A stretch of 64,000 nt of DNA, from NCBI RefSeq assembly GCF_000731675.1, contig NZ_JMIT01000001.1, forward strand, positions 188,712 through 252,711, given 5' to 3'. This DNA comes from Pseudomonas capeferrum (GTDB lineage: Bacteria; Pseudomonadota; Gammaproteobacteria; Pseudomonadales; Pseudomonadaceae). Both the position numbers and the translations under genes were made by a program. This document shows positions 25,671 to 35,427 of the stretch, in pieces. A model generated the notes under the pieces. The model was given only the letters and a program-made list of their open reading frames with translations, had not been told where the DNA came from and did no database searches. Within the stretch, counting starts at the first letter, position 1. Each line of letters starts with the position of its first letter.

Positions 25671-26474
25671 TCAGACGAAACGGCAGGCAATCGAGCCGAG
25701 TTGGTCGTAGTCGACGTGGAAGGTGTCGCCCGGCCGTGCGGCCACCGGGCGCGTGAAGGAGCCGCCCAGGATGATCTGCCCCGGCTGCAGCGTGACGTCA
25801 TACGCGGCCAGCTTGTTGGCCAGCCAGGCGACGCCCTTGGCCGGGTGGTTGAGCACCGCAGCGCTGACCCCGGACTCCTCGATCACACCGTTGCGGTACA
25901 GCACGGCTGGCACCTTGCGCAGGTCGATCTCGGTGGGACGCACGGCGCGCCCGCCCATCACCACGCCCGCATTGGCGGCGTTGTCGGAAATGGTGTCGAA
26001 CACCTTGCGTGTGGCCTGGGTCTGCGGGTCGACCTGCTGGATACGGGCGTCGATGATCTCAAGCGCAGGGATCACCCACTCGGTGGCGTCCAGTACATCG
26101 AACACCGTGACATTCGGGCCCTTGAGCGGCTTGCCGAGAATGAAGGCCAGCTCAACTTCGACGCGCGGCACGATGAACCGCTCGAAGGGGATGTCGGTGC
26201 CTTCATCGAACAGCATGTCGTCCAGCAGGGCGCCGTAGTCAGGCTCGGTGATGTTCGACGACACCTGCATGGCGCGTGAGGTCAGGCCGATCTTGTGGCC
26301 GACCAGCTTGCGCCCGGCCGCGATCTTCTTGGCGACCCAGGCGCGCTGGATGGCGTAGGCATCTTCGATAGTGATAGCGGGTTGGTCGAGCGAGAACTGG
26401 CGCACCTGTTCGCGCGTGCGCTCGGCCTGGTCGAGGCGCTCGGCCGCCTGTTGGATGAAAGCGTTATCAAGCAT
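25671..26474 (-). CDS. hpaH: 2-oxo-hept-4-ene-1,7-dioate hydratase
   Basis: The 267-residue protein belongs to the hydratase/decarboxylase branch of the FAH superfamily: '[13 protein letters not shown]', '[17 protein letters not shown]' (metal-binding Glu) and '[20 protein letters not shown]'. It adds water to 2-oxohept-4-ene-1,7-dioate, giving the substrate of HpaI. The ATG at 26474 is preferred over 26495 because homology starts there. It is 17 bp from the transporter gene hpaX. Confidence 0.95.
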   Translation of the reverse strand: MLDNAFIQQAAERLDQAERTREQVRQFSLDQPAITIEDAYAIQRAWVAKKIAAGRKLVGHKIGLTSRAMQVSSNITEPDYGALLDDMLFDEGTDIPFERFIVPRVEVELAFILGKPLKGPNVTVFDVLDATEWVIPALEIIDARIQQVDPQTQATRKVFDTISDNAANAGVVMGGRAVRPTEIDLRKVPAVLYRNGVIEESGVSAAVLNHPAKGVAWLANKLAAYDVTLQPGQIILGGSFTRPVAARPGDTFHVDYDQLGSIACRFV

Positions 26475-26491
26475 GGTCAGAGTCTCTGCGT

Positions 26492-27799
26492 TCAAGGGTT
26501 GACGATGGCGGCGCGGGTGCGCAGCACCAGCAGGCCGCCGAGGGTGATGAAAGTGGCGAGCACATACAGCGCAAGGCTGGCGCTTTGCGTGGTGTCGCGG
26601 ACCCAGCCGATGAAGTACGGTGTGGCGAACGAGGCGATGCTGCCCAGCGAGCTGATCAGGGCAATGCCAGCCGCCTGGGTGCGGTCATTGAGAAACGCCG
26701 GGGGCAGTTGCCAGAACATCGGCAGGGCGGCGCTCGCACCCATGCCTGCCAGTACCAGGCCGGCCAATACCGGCAGCGGCTGAGAGGGCGCAAGGGCGGC
26801 GATCGCGATACCGGCAGCGGCCATCAACAGCGGGATGGACAAGTGCCAGCGGCGCTCGCGGTGGCGGTCGGACGAGCGCCCGCAGGCCAGCATGAACACG
26901 CAACCGGCCAGGTACGGCACGGCGCTGAGCAGGCCGACACTGGCGTCGCTGGCGATGCCGGCGGTGTGGATCAGGCTGGGCATCCAGAATGCCAAGGTGT
27001 TCACCGCCAGCATCACCGCGCTGTACACCGCCACCAGCAACCACAGCGCAGGGCTGGCGAGGATGCCGGCGAACGAGGTAACCGGCTTGCGCTGTTCTTC
27101 CTGGCCGAACTGAGCGCGCAGGGCGGCTTTTTGCTGCGCGTCGAGCCAGTTCACCTGCTCGAAGCGTTCCGGCAGGGTGGCCAGCACCACCAGGCCAAGC
27201 AGGATGACCGGTGCGCCTTCGAGCAGGAACATCCACTGCCAGCCACGCAGGCCCGCAGCGTCATGCATGAACGCCAGAATACCGCCAGACAGCGGCCCGC
27301 CGACCACCCCCGCCAGCGGCACGGCGATGGCGAACAGCGCGGTGATCTGCGCCCGGCGGCCGGCCGGGTACCAACGGTTGAGGTACACCAGAATACCTGG
27401 GAAGAACCCGGCTTCGGCCGCGCCCAGGGCGAAGCGCAGCAGGTAGAACGCGCTGCTGCTCTCGATCAGCAGCATGCAGGTCGACAGCGCGCCCCACACC
27501 ACCATCAGGCTGGCGATCCAGCGCCGTGGGCCGAAGCGTTCGAGCATCAGGTTGCTGGGCACGGCGAACAGCGCGTAGGCAATGAAAAACAGCCCGGCGC
27601 CCAGCCCGTAGACCGTGTCGGACAGGTGCAGGTCCTGGCTCATCTGCATCTTGGCGAAGCCGATGTTGATGCGGTCCAGGTGGGCGAACAGGTAACACAC
27701 CAGCAGCAGCGGCATCAGCCGCCAGGTGATGGCCCGGTGTGTACTGTCGATGAGTGTGGCTTGCGCCGTGCTGCGCGAGGCGTGCTCCAGTGTGCTCAT
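26492..27799 (-). CDS. hpaX: MFS transporter, 4-hydroxyphenylacetate permease
   Basis: The 435-residue protein has 12 predicted spans and the anion:cation symporter-type MFS signatures '[15 protein letters not shown]', '[20 protein letters not shown]' and '[20 protein letters not shown]'. Its place inside the hpa operon points to 4-hydroxyphenylacetate or homoprotocatechuate import. The ATG at 27799 was chosen because the upstream open frame overlaps hpaF in another phase. Unlike in E. coli, hpaX lies between hpaF and hpaH. Confidence 0.92.
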   Translation of the reverse strand: MSTLEHASRSTAQATLIDSTHRAITWRLMPLLLVCYLFAHLDRINIGFAKMQMSQDLHLSDTVYGLGAGLFFIAYALFAVPSNLMLERFGPRRWIASLMVVWGALSTCMLLIESSSAFYLLRFALGAAEAGFFPGILVYLNRWYPAGRRAQITALFAIAVPLAGVVGGPLSGGILAFMHDAAGLRGWQWMFLLEGAPVILLGLVVLATLPERFEQVNWLDAQQKAALRAQFGQEEQRKPVTSFAGILASPALWLLVAVYSAVMLAVNTLAFWMPSLIHTAGIASDASVGLLSAVPYLAGCVFMLACGRSSDRHRERRWHLSIPLLMAAAGIAIAALAPSQPLPVLAGLVLAGMGASAALPMFWQLPPAFLNDRTQAAGIALISSLGSIASFATPYFIGWVRDTTQSASLALYVLATFITLGGLLVLRTRAAIVNP

Positions 27800-27848
27800 A
27801 TTCTTGTACTTGTAGTGGATGAGACGTTGAGAGGGGCTGGCCGTGGCT

Positions 27849-28259
27849 TCAGGCCGGCGTGTTGAACAGCGGGTGCAGGGTGCTGTGCTTGGCGTCGTAG
27901 ACCTGCGCGGTGCTCTCGTCGATCTGCACGGTGATGCCGATCGGGCGTTGCTGCAGCAGCCCGTCCAGGTGTTGTTTGAGCACTTGCAGCAGGCTGTCGC
28001 CCACCGTTTTGTGAACCTCGGCAGCGCGGCCGCTGCCCATCCGCAGGTTGGCGTACAGGAAGCCATAGTCGCCGTTGCCATCGGCTACCGCGCAGTGGGC
28101 GGCGGGGTAGGCCAGCACGCGCGTACCGCCGGTGGGGAATACTGCCTTGCCGGCGGCATCGCGTTGTTCAAGCATGGTGTCGGCCAGGGCGCGGCACAGG
28201 GCCGGGATGTCGGCGTCGGCTTCCAGGTCGGGGGTGTAGAGCAGAACCAGGTGTGGCAT
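27849..28259 (-). CDS. hpaF: 5-carboxymethyl-2-hydroxymuconate Delta-isomerase
   Basis: The 136-residue protein begins MPHLV. The Pro exposed after Met removal is the catalytic N-terminal proline of the tautomerase superfamily, so the start at 28259 is fixed by function. 'RVLAYPAAHCAVADGNGDYG' and 'GRAAEVHKTVGDSLL' fit the CHM isomerase branch. It isomerises 5-carboxymethyl-2-hydroxymuconate to 5-oxo-pent-3-ene-1,2,5-tricarboxylate. It lies 59 bp after hpaD. Confidence 0.94.
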   Translation of the reverse strand: MPHLVLLYTPDLEADADIPALCRALADTMLEQRDAAGKAVFPTGGTRVLAYPAAHCAVADGNGDYGFLYANLRMGSGRAAEVHKTVGDSLLQVLKQHLDGLLQQRPIGITVQIDESTAQVYDAKHSTLHPLFNTPA

Positions 28260-28318
28260 GAAGGGCATCCTCAGGGCAGGAATGCCTGGCCGCCGGGCAG
28301 GGCGGCCAGGCAGCGGGG

Positions 28319-29242
28319 TCACAGGCGGCTGGTGGAAAGCACAGCGGCCGGGTTGGCGGCCTGTGCGGCGGGAATGGCCGAACCATCCTGGGGGGTGACC
28401 GGGAAGATCGCGTTGATCTGGCCGGTGCCCGACGAGCCGAAGTAGGGCGTTACCACGTCGGCCTTGCCGTCGTACTTCGACCAGCCCAATGCGCCGAGCA
28501 GCATCGCGGTGTCATGCATGAACCCTTCGCCGTGGCCCTTGGCAGCGTATTCGGGGAGCATGCCGCAGAAGTCCTCCCATTCGGCGTTTTCCCACATCTT
28601 CACCACGCGGTGGTCCAGGGTTTCCAGGAATGGGCTCCACACCTTGGTGGCGAAGTCCGGCGCCTGGCCGTTCTGCGCGAAGCGGTGGGACAGCGAACCG
28701 CTGGCCAGGAACGCCACGGTGCCGTCGTAGTGGTCTTCCACGGCCTTGCGCATGGCCCAGCCGAGGCGCGCACTGTCGGCCAGGTAGTGGGAGGTGCACA
28801 GCGCCGAGACCGAGACCACTTTGAAGTGCTGGTCCTGGTTCATGTAGCGCATCGGTACCAGGGTGCCGTACTCCGGGCCCAGGGTGGTGGCGTGGTGGGC
28901 CATGGTCTCGACGTTGAAGCGGTTGCACGCTTCGGCCAGGATCAGCCCCAGGTCCTTGTTGCCCGGGAACTCGTACGCCATGTTGCTGATGAAGTGCGGC
29001 AGTTCATTGGAGGTGTAGACCCCCTTGAAGTGCTCACCACAGAGGATGTGGTAGTTGGCATTGACCAGCCAGTGGGTGTCGAACACCACAATCGTGTCGA
29101 CCCCCAGCTCACGGCAGCGTCGGCTGATCTCGTAGTGCCCGTCGATGGCGGCTTGCCGAAAGCCCTGACGCGGGCCAGGCAGCTCGGACAGGTACATGCT
29201 GGGCACGTGAGTGATTTTGGCTGCGAGCGCCACTTTACCCAT
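28319..29242 (-). CDS. hpaD: 3,4-dihydroxyphenylacetate 2,3-dioxygenase
   Basis: The 307-residue class III (LigB-type) extradiol dioxygenase closely follows enterobacterial HpaD: 'AAKITHVPSMYLSELPG' (metal His), 'TIVVFDTHWLVNANYHI' (metal His), 'VYTSNELPHFI', 'LASGSLSHRFAQ' (active-site His) and 'GEGFMHDTAMLLGALGW'. It cleaves homoprotocatechuate meta to the ring hydroxyls using Fe(II) or Mn(II) and O2. The C-terminus is about 20 residues longer than that of the E. coli protein ('AIPAAQAANPAAV') and looks unstructured. The Shine-Dalgarno AAGGAG is overlapped by an AANAANAA motif. Confidence 0.95.
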   Translation of the reverse strand: MGKVALAAKITHVPSMYLSELPGPRQGFRQAAIDGHYEISRRCRELGVDTIVVFDTHWLVNANYHILCGEHFKGVYTSNELPHFISNMAYEFPGNKDLGLILAEACNRFNVETMAHHATTLGPEYGTLVPMRYMNQDQHFKVVSVSALCTSHYLADSARLGWAMRKAVEDHYDGTVAFLASGSLSHRFAQNGQAPDFATKVWSPFLETLDHRVVKMWENAEWEDFCGMLPEYAAKGHGEGFMHDTAMLLGALGWSKYDGKADVVTPYFGSSGTGQINAIFPVTPQDGSAIPAAQAANPAAVLSTSRL

Positions 29243-29253
29243 GATCGGACTCC

Positions 29254-29261
29254 TTATTCTT
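29254..29261 (-). promoter_or_regulatory. AANAANAA (Crc/Hfq-type) motif before hpaD
   Basis: The minus strand reads AAGAATAA and shares bases with the AAGGAG ribosome-binding site of hpaD, so a bound Hfq/Crc complex would block translation. Confidence 0.5.
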
Positions 29262-29311
29262 GTAAGTCCCGCAGCGCCGGGGCGGGTTTGCTCGGCGCTG
29301 CAGGAGGATGA

Positions 29312-30772
29312 TCACACGCCCCAGCGCGGGATGTGGTGGCTGCCCATGGAAATGCACACGTTCTTGATCTCGGCGAACACTTCGAAGCTGTATTGCCCGC
29401 CTTCGCGACCGGTGCCGGAGCCTTTCACACCACCGAACGGTTGGCGCAGGTCACGTACGTTCTGGCTATTGATGAACACCATGCCGGCTTCGATGCCGCG
29501 CGCCAGGCGGTGGGCCTTGCCGATGTCCTGGGTCCAGATGTAAGAGGCCAGGCCGTACTCGGTGTCGTTGGCCAGCTGCAGTGCTTGGGCCTCGTCCTTG
29601 AACGGGATCAGGCACACCACCGGGCCGAAGATTTCTTCCTGGGCGATGCGCATGCTGTTGTTCACGTCGGCGAACACGGTCGGCTGGATGAACTGCCCCT
29701 TGGCCAGGTGCGCTGGCAGGTTGGCCGGGCGCTCCAGGCCGCCTGCGACCAGGCGTGCGCCTTCCTCGATACCGATGCGGATGTAGCCGGTGACCTTGTC
29801 GTAGTGCTGCTGGGTGATCATCGAGCCGACTTGGGTTTTTAGGTCGGTCGGGTCACCGACGATCAGGCGCTTGGCGCGGGCAGCGAACTCGGCCACGAAC
29901 TGCGAGTACACGCTTTCCTGGATGAAGATGCGGCTGCCGGCGGTGCAGCGTTCGCCGTTCAGCGAGAAGATGGTGAACAAGGCCGCGTCCAGGGCGCGCT
30001 CTAGGTCGGCATCCTCGAAGATCAGCACCGGTGACTTGCCGCCCAGCTCCATCGAGTACTTCTTCAGGCCTGCGGTCTGCATGATCTTCTTGCCGGTGGC
30101 GGTGCCGCCGGTGAACGAAATCGCCCGCACGTCCGGGTGACGCACCAGCGCATCGCCGGCAGTGGCGCCATAGCCTTGGATCACGTTGAGCACACCGTTG
30201 GGGATGCCGGCTTCAACGGCCAGGCGGCCGAGTTCATTGGCGGTCAGCGGCGACAGCTCGCTCATCTTCAGCACCGCAGTGTTGCCCAGCGCCAGGCACG
30301 GTGCGGTCTTCCAGGTGGCGGTCATGAACGGCACGTTCCACGGCGACACCAGGGCGCAGACACCCACCGGCTGGTACAGGGTGTAGTTGAGCATCTGGTC
30401 GTCGACCGGGTAGCTGTGGCCGTCCATGCGCGTGCACACTTCGGCGAAGAAGTCGAAGTTGTGCGAGGCACGCGGGATTAGTACGTTCTTGGTCTGGTGG
30501 ATCGGCAGGCCGGTATCGAGGGTTTCCAGCTCGGCCAGTTTCGGCACGTTCTGCTCGATCAGCTCACCCAGCTTGCGCATCAGGCGGGCGCGTTCCTTGG
30601 CTGGGGTGTTGGCCCATTTGGGGAAGGCTTCCTTGGCCGCAGCAACCGCCTGGGCCACTTCCTCGGCACCGCCGCTGGCGACTTCGCAGATGGCATCGCC
30701 GGTGGCCGGGTTGTAGTTGACGAAGGTGTCTTTGCTCTCGACCTCACGGCCGTTGATCCAGTGCTTGATCAT
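29312..30772 (-). CDS. hpaE: 5-carboxymethyl-2-hydroxymuconate semialdehyde dehydrogenase
   Basis: The 486-residue NAD+-dependent aldehyde dehydrogenase has 'VSPWNVPFMTATWK', 'ISFTGGTATGKKIM', 'MELGGKSPVLIFEDAD' (Glu base) and 'SLNGERCTAGSRIF' (Cys nucleophile). It oxidises the HpaD ring-cleavage semialdehyde to 5-carboxymethyl-2-hydroxymuconate. Its start overlaps the hpaG2 stop by four bases (ATGA), so expression is coupled. Confidence 0.95.
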   Translation of the reverse strand: MIKHWINGREVESKDTFVNYNPATGDAICEVASGGAEEVAQAVAAAKEAFPKWANTPAKERARLMRKLGELIEQNVPKLAELETLDTGLPIHQTKNVLIPRASHNFDFFAEVCTRMDGHSYPVDDQMLNYTLYQPVGVCALVSPWNVPFMTATWKTAPCLALGNTAVLKMSELSPLTANELGRLAVEAGIPNGVLNVIQGYGATAGDALVRHPDVRAISFTGGTATGKKIMQTAGLKKYSMELGGKSPVLIFEDADLERALDAALFTIFSLNGERCTAGSRIFIQESVYSQFVAEFAARAKRLIVGDPTDLKTQVGSMITQQHYDKVTGYIRIGIEEGARLVAGGLERPANLPAHLAKGQFIQPTVFADVNNSMRIAQEEIFGPVVCLIPFKDEAQALQLANDTEYGLASYIWTQDIGKAHRLARGIEAGMVFINSQNVRDLRQPFGGVKGSGTGREGGQYSFEVFAEIKNVCISMGSHHIPRWGV

Positions 30773-31542
30773 GCTGCTGATGCCTTGTTGTTCTTGAAGA
30801 AGTCAGCTTCGCTGACGATACGGTTGACCAGGCGACCGACGCCTTCTACCTCCACCACCACTTCATCGCCCGGCACCACGTCGGCCAGGCCCTCTGGGGT
30901 GCCGGTGGCGATCATGTCGCCAGGTTGCAGGGTCATGAAGCTGGAGAAGTATTCGATCAGGTAGGGGATGTCGAAGATCATGTCCGAGGTGCTGCCTTCC
31001 TGCTTCAGCTCGCCGTTGATCCAGGTGCGCAGTTTCAGGTTGCTTACATCCGGCACGTCGGCGGCGTCGACGATCCACGGGCCGACCGGGGTGGTGGCGT
31101 CGCGGTTCTTCACCCGTAGGTTGGGGCGGTAGTAGTTCTCCAGGTAGTCGCGGATGGCGTAGTCGTTGCAAACGGTGTAGCCGGCAACGTAGCCCAGGGC
31201 GTCCTCGCGCTTGACGTTCTTCGCCGCTTTACCGATGACCGCGACCAACTCGCACTCGTAGTGCATGTAGGCGACGTTGTCTGGGCGCCAGGTGACCTGC
31301 TTGTGGCCGGTGTAGGTGCCGGGTGACTTGATGAACGCCAATGGCTCGGTGGGCGGCGAGAAGGCAAGCTCGGCAGCGTGGTCGGCGTAGTTCAGGCCAA
31401 GGGCGAACATGCTGCCGGTGGCCGGCGGCAACCAGGTCACCTGGTCTTCATGCACCAGACGGCCATCGGCCAGACGCAGGTGCTCGTCTTCGACGGTGAC
31501 GGTGTGGGCTTGGCCGTCGAACTGGATACGGGCGTGTTTCAC
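30769..31542 (-). CDS. hpaG2: 5-oxo-pent-3-ene-tricarboxylate decarboxylase / HHDD isomerase subunit, HpaG2 half
   Basis: The 257-residue FAH-superfamily protein corresponds to one half of the fused E. coli HpaG bifunctional enzyme: 'SMFALGLNYADHAAEL', 'MHYECELVAVIGKAAKNV' (metal ligands), and 'SSFMTLQPGDMIATGTPEGL'. I chose the GTG at 31542 because GAGGA lies 8 nt before it and the N-terminus then matches homologues. The alternative ATG at 31557 overlaps the hpaG1 stop as ATGA but lacks a Shine-Dalgarno. With HpaG1 it decarboxylates and isomerises the tricarboxylate. Confidence 0.9.
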   Translation of the reverse strand: MKHARIQFDGQAHTVTVEDEHLRLADGRLVHEDQVTWLPPATGSMFALGLNYADHAAELAFSPPTEPLAFIKSPGTYTGHKQVTWRPDNVAYMHYECELVAVIGKAAKNVKREDALGYVAGYTVCNDYAIRDYLENYYRPNLRVKNRDATTPVGPWIVDAADVPDVSNLKLRTWINGELKQEGSTSDMIFDIPYLIEYFSSFMTLQPGDMIATGTPEGLADVVPGDEVVVEVEGVGRLVNRIVSEADFFKNNKASAA

Positions 31543-31553
31543 AGGGTGAGTCC

Positions 31554-32213
31554 TCATTCGGCGACGATGTGGTTGGTGAGCTTGCCCAGGCCGTCGATCT
31601 CGACCTCGACGCGATCGCCCGGCTGCACATCGACGCGGCCTTCGGGGGTGCCGGTGATCAGGATGTCGCCTGCATGCAGGGTCATGAATTCGCTGAGTTC
31701 GGCGATCAACTGGGCCACTGTGCGCACGCAGTTGGCGGTGGTGTTGTGCTGGCGCAGTTCACCGTTGACCCACAGGCGCAGGCCGAGGGCGTCCGGGTTG
31801 GCGACCTGGGCCGCAGGCACCAGCTCGGGGCCGACCGGGCAGAAGCCATCGCGGCACTTGGCCTTGACCGCAGGGCGGTAGTAGCTGGTTTCAGGCAGGC
31901 TGATTTCGTTGACGATGGTGTAGCCCGCCACATAGGCGAGTGCGTCTTCGGCGCTGACCCGGCTGGCGTCCTTGCCGATCACCACGCCCAGCGCAGGGCC
32001 CGGTTGCAGGCGCTCGACACCGGCCGGGTACAGCACATTGCCCTCATGGTGATTGCGGGTGTTGGGCGTCTTGATGAACAGCACCGGCTTGACGGGCGGT
32101 TGTTTGTAGGGCGCTTCGTGAAACGCCGCTTCGTGCTGCTGCAGCAGACCCTGGTAGTTCAGCGCAACGCCGAACAGGGTGCCGGTCGCAACGTCATGCA
32201 GGGCATGGCTCAT
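31554..32213 (-). CDS. hpaG1: 5-oxo-pent-3-ene-tricarboxylate decarboxylase / HHDD isomerase subunit, HpaG1 half
   Basis: The 219-residue FAH-superfamily protein matches the other half of E. coli HpaG: 'FGVALNYQGLLQQHEAAF', 'PVLFIKTPNTRNHHEGNVLY', 'ALGVVIGKDASRVSAEDAL' and 'MTLHAGDILITGTPEGRVDV'. It is the first gene of the leftward hpa operon. Upstream is a strong promoter (TTGACC-17-TATAAC) flanked by two HpaR-type palindromes. In this species the G1 and G2 halves are separate, overlapping genes. Confidence 0.93.
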   Translation of the reverse strand: MSHALHDVATGTLFGVALNYQGLLQQHEAAFHEAPYKQPPVKPVLFIKTPNTRNHHEGNVLYPAGVERLQPGPALGVVIGKDASRVSAEDALAYVAGYTIVNEISLPETSYYRPAVKAKCRDGFCPVGPELVPAAQVANPDALGLRLWVNGELRQHNTTANCVRTVAQLIAELSEFMTLHAGDILITGTPEGRVDVQPGDRVEVEIDGLGKLTNHIVAE

Positions 32214-32259
32214 GCTTTTCTCCAGGCGGTGCAGGGCGATAGTCGCTCTGCCGAGATTG

Positions 32260-32301
32260 TTAACGTGTTAATGTTATAGTTAATATGTTAACGAAGGTCA
32301 A
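32260..32301 (-). promoter_or_regulatory. hpaG1 promoter with paired HpaR-type operators
   Basis: On the minus strand a -35 TTGACC (32296-32301) and a -10 TATAAC (32273-32278) are 17 bp apart. TTAATATGTTAA (32280-32291) fills the spacer and TTAACGTGTTAA (32260-32271) covers the start-site region. The two box centres are 20 bp apart, or about two helical turns, so dimers would sit on the same face. MarR-type repression by HpaR is the natural reading. Confidence 0.7.
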
Positions 32302-32385
32302 CACATCCGTCAGTGGTATCTGCCGGGCAGCCGGGGCACCATGGGTGAACGTCAACACGGTCAAGCGATTTGCGGGTAAGCAGGC

Positions 32386-33291
32386 ATGAGCGATCGGCAT
32401 CCGATTCCGAACATCAACATCGGCCAGGTCTACGACCAGCGCTACAGTGACAGCGAGGTGCATTACGACCGGCTGGGTAACCTTGCCGGGTTCTTCGGGC
32501 GCAACATGCCCGTGCACCGTCACGACCGGTTTTTTCAGGTGCATTACGTGAAGTCCGGCACGGTGCGGGTGTACCTGGACGATCAGCAGTACATCGAGTC
32601 GGGGCCGATGTTCTTCCTGACGCCGCCGACGGTGGCGCACGCCTTCGTCACCGAGGCGGACAGCGACGGCCATGTGCTGACGGTGCGTCAGCAGCTGGTC
32701 TGGCAATTGATCGAAGCGGACGCCAGCCTGCTGCCGGCGGGGGTGCAGGTACAGCCTGCCTGCGTTGCCCTGGGCAACGTGCCGGCCGCGTACAAGGCCG
32801 AGGCGCGCCGGCTGGAGCGCTGGCTGGATGCGCTCAGCGATGAGTTTGCCAGCCCCCACCCGGGGCGCGAGGCGGCACTGCAGTCGCTGACCCGGCTGAT
32901 CATGGTCAGCTTGCTGCGGCTGTGCCCCAACTCGCTGGAGTCGACGCCGGCCCGGCATGAAGACCTGAAAATTTTCCACCGCTTCAATGCGCTGATCGAG
33001 GCGCACTACCTTGAGCATTGGCCGCTGGCGCAGTACGCACAACAGATCGGCGTGACCGAAGCACGCCTTAACGATGTGTGCCGGCGTATTGCCGACTTGC
33101 CGTCCAAACGCCTGGTGCTTGAGCGGCTGATGCAGGAGGCCAAGCGCCTGCTGTTGTTTTCCGGCAGCACGGCAAACGAAATCTGCTACCAGCTGGGCTT
33201 CAAGGACCCGGCCTATTTCAGCCGGTTCTTCAACCGTTACGCCAAGCTCACGCCCGGCGAATACCGCCAGCGGCAAGCCCAGTTGCAGTGA
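32386..33291 (+). CDS. hpaA: AraC-family activator HpaA
   Basis: The 301-residue protein has an AraC-type cupin sensor ('HRHDRFFQVHYVKSGTVRVY', 'GPMFFLTPPTVAHAFV') and C-terminal helix-turn-helix pair ('YAQQIGVTEARLNDVCRRI', 'TANEICYQLGFKDPAYFSRF'). It matches HpaA, which activates 4-HPA hydroxylase genes when 4-hydroxyphenylacetate is present. It is divergent from hpaG1 across a 172-bp control region. Its likely target is the hydroxylase operon at 22.5 kb; this is inferred from enterobacterial HpaA. Confidence 0.9.
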   Translation: MSDRHPIPNINIGQVYDQRYSDSEVHYDRLGNLAGFFGRNMPVHRHDRFFQVHYVKSGTVRVYLDDQQYIESGPMFFLTPPTVAHAFVTEADSDGHVLTVRQQLVWQLIEADASLLPAGVQVQPACVALGNVPAAYKAEARRLERWLDALSDEFASPHPGREAALQSLTRLIMVSLLRLCPNSLESTPARHEDLKIFHRFNALIEAHYLEHWPLAQYAQQIGVTEARLNDVCRRIADLPSKRLVLERLMQEAKRLLLFSGSTANEICYQLGFKDPAYFSRFFNRYAKLTPGEYRQRQAQLQ

Positions 33292-33466
33292 TATGGCCAC
33301 GTCGGTACGCCCGGATCGGGTTGTGAGTGTTTGATCCGGATGGTCGCAGCTTGCCCCTTGGCCTTGAATGGGTTTTCCATGGAACAGATTGCACTTTCCA
33401 GGTGCCTTGTCCCTTTTCGCCTATGCCCCTAATCTTGCCCGTTGTACTCCTATCACAGGCGCCAAC

Positions 33467-33889
33467 ATGACCAAGACTCAACCCTCGCTGACGCTGAGCC
33501 TGCTGCAGGCCAGGGAGGCTGCGATGGCATTTTTCAGGCCATTGCTGAACGAACATGACCTGACCGAACAACAGTGGCGAGTCATCCGTATCCTCAGCCA
33601 GCAGGGCGAGCTGGAAAGCTACCAGCTTGCGCACCTGGCTTGCATTCTCAAGCCGAGCATGACCGGGGTATTGAGCCGGCTTGAACGCGACGGCCTGGTG
33701 CGCCGGCAAAAGGCCGCCCAGGACCAGCGGCGCATGTTCGTGAGCCTGACCGAGCGTGGCGAGGCCTGCTTCGAGTCGATGCGCGAGGGTATGGAGGCCA
33801 ACTACCGCAAGATCCAGCAGCAGTTCGGCGAAGACAAGCTGGAGCAACTGATGGGCTTGCTGAATGAGCTCAAGCGCGTTGCGCCGTAG
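33467..33889 (+). CDS. hpaR: MarR-family repressor HpaR (copy 2)
   Basis: The 140-residue MarR protein is collinear, without gaps, with the copy at 21.9 kb (about 70% identical by hand count). The differences concentrate in the wing and C-terminal dimerisation helices, for example 'LVRRQKAAQDQRRMFVSL' against 'VVARRKSPEDQRRVFITL'. The recognition helix 'LKPSMTGVLSRLERDG' is nearly unchanged, so both copies probably bind the same palindrome but may respond to different ligands. No obvious box precedes this copy. It ends convergently with ansB. Confidence 0.88.
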   Translation: MTKTQPSLTLSLLQAREAAMAFFRPLLNEHDLTEQQWRVIRILSQQGELESYQLAHLACILKPSMTGVLSRLERDGLVRRQKAAQDQRRMFVSLTERGEACFESMREGMEANYRKIQQQFGEDKLEQLMGLLNELKRVAP

Positions 33890-33903
33890 GCTTGGCTGAA
33901 GGG

Positions 33904-33933
33904 AAGGGCCGGCGCAGGCAGCGCACCGGCCTT
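33904..33933. terminator. imperfect GC hairpin between hpaR (copy 2) and ansB
   Basis: AAGGGCCGGCGC and GCGCACCGGCCTT pair imperfectly around a short loop in the 57-bp gap between two convergent genes. It is a likely bidirectional terminator, though without a long T-run. Confidence 0.4.
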
Positions 33934-33946
33934 GCTGCTACAGCAC

Positions 33947-35053
<1,107 letters not shown>

Positions 35054-35123
35054 CTAATGAGGCGATTGCTGAAGTGCAACTAACGCTAGGCATGTTTCGT
35101 ACCAGCCTAGATGCGGCTTGTGG

Positions 35124-35224
35124 TAGGAGCGGCCTTGCGTCGCGAAAGGGCCCCGGATTTATGCGTCGCTGCGGATATCCCGGGGCCGCTATGCGGCCCT
35201 TTCGCGACGCAAGGCCGCACCTAC
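35124..35224. repeat. REP-like inverted pair
   Basis: TAGGAGCGGCCTTGCGTCGC-type sequence at 35124-35152 is mirrored by its near-exact reverse complement at 35195-35224 (one base differs near the end). The same core occurs in the pair at 24.75 kb. The middle also contains a CCCCGG/CCGGGG inverted repeat. It lies between divergent genes, which is unusual for a terminator-type REP pair. Confidence 0.8.
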
Positions 35225-35341
35225 AAACATCAGGTTTAATTCGGGAACCCGAACAAGCATAGGAAAACCTGTTCGGTTTTTCGGATAAATTCCGGATACT
35301 CTGCCCCAGGGCGTGACTCAGGCCCAGCCAGCCAAACGGGT

Positions 35342-35391
35342 TTGACAAAACCAGGTCCTGTTTCCATAGTGAGTCAACGCAAACGTTTGCG
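35342..35391 (+). promoter_or_regulatory. rbs promoter and RbsR operator
   Basis: TTGACA (35342-35347) and CATAGT (35365-35370) are separated by 17 bp. CGCAAACGTTTGCG (35378-35391) is a perfect LacI-family palindrome across the expected transcription start. RbsR, encoded in the same operon, is the evident ligand-responsive repressor. Confidence 0.8.
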
Positions 35392-35427
35392 ATCCGATAA
35401 AAAACACAAGATTCGGAGTCATCGTCC

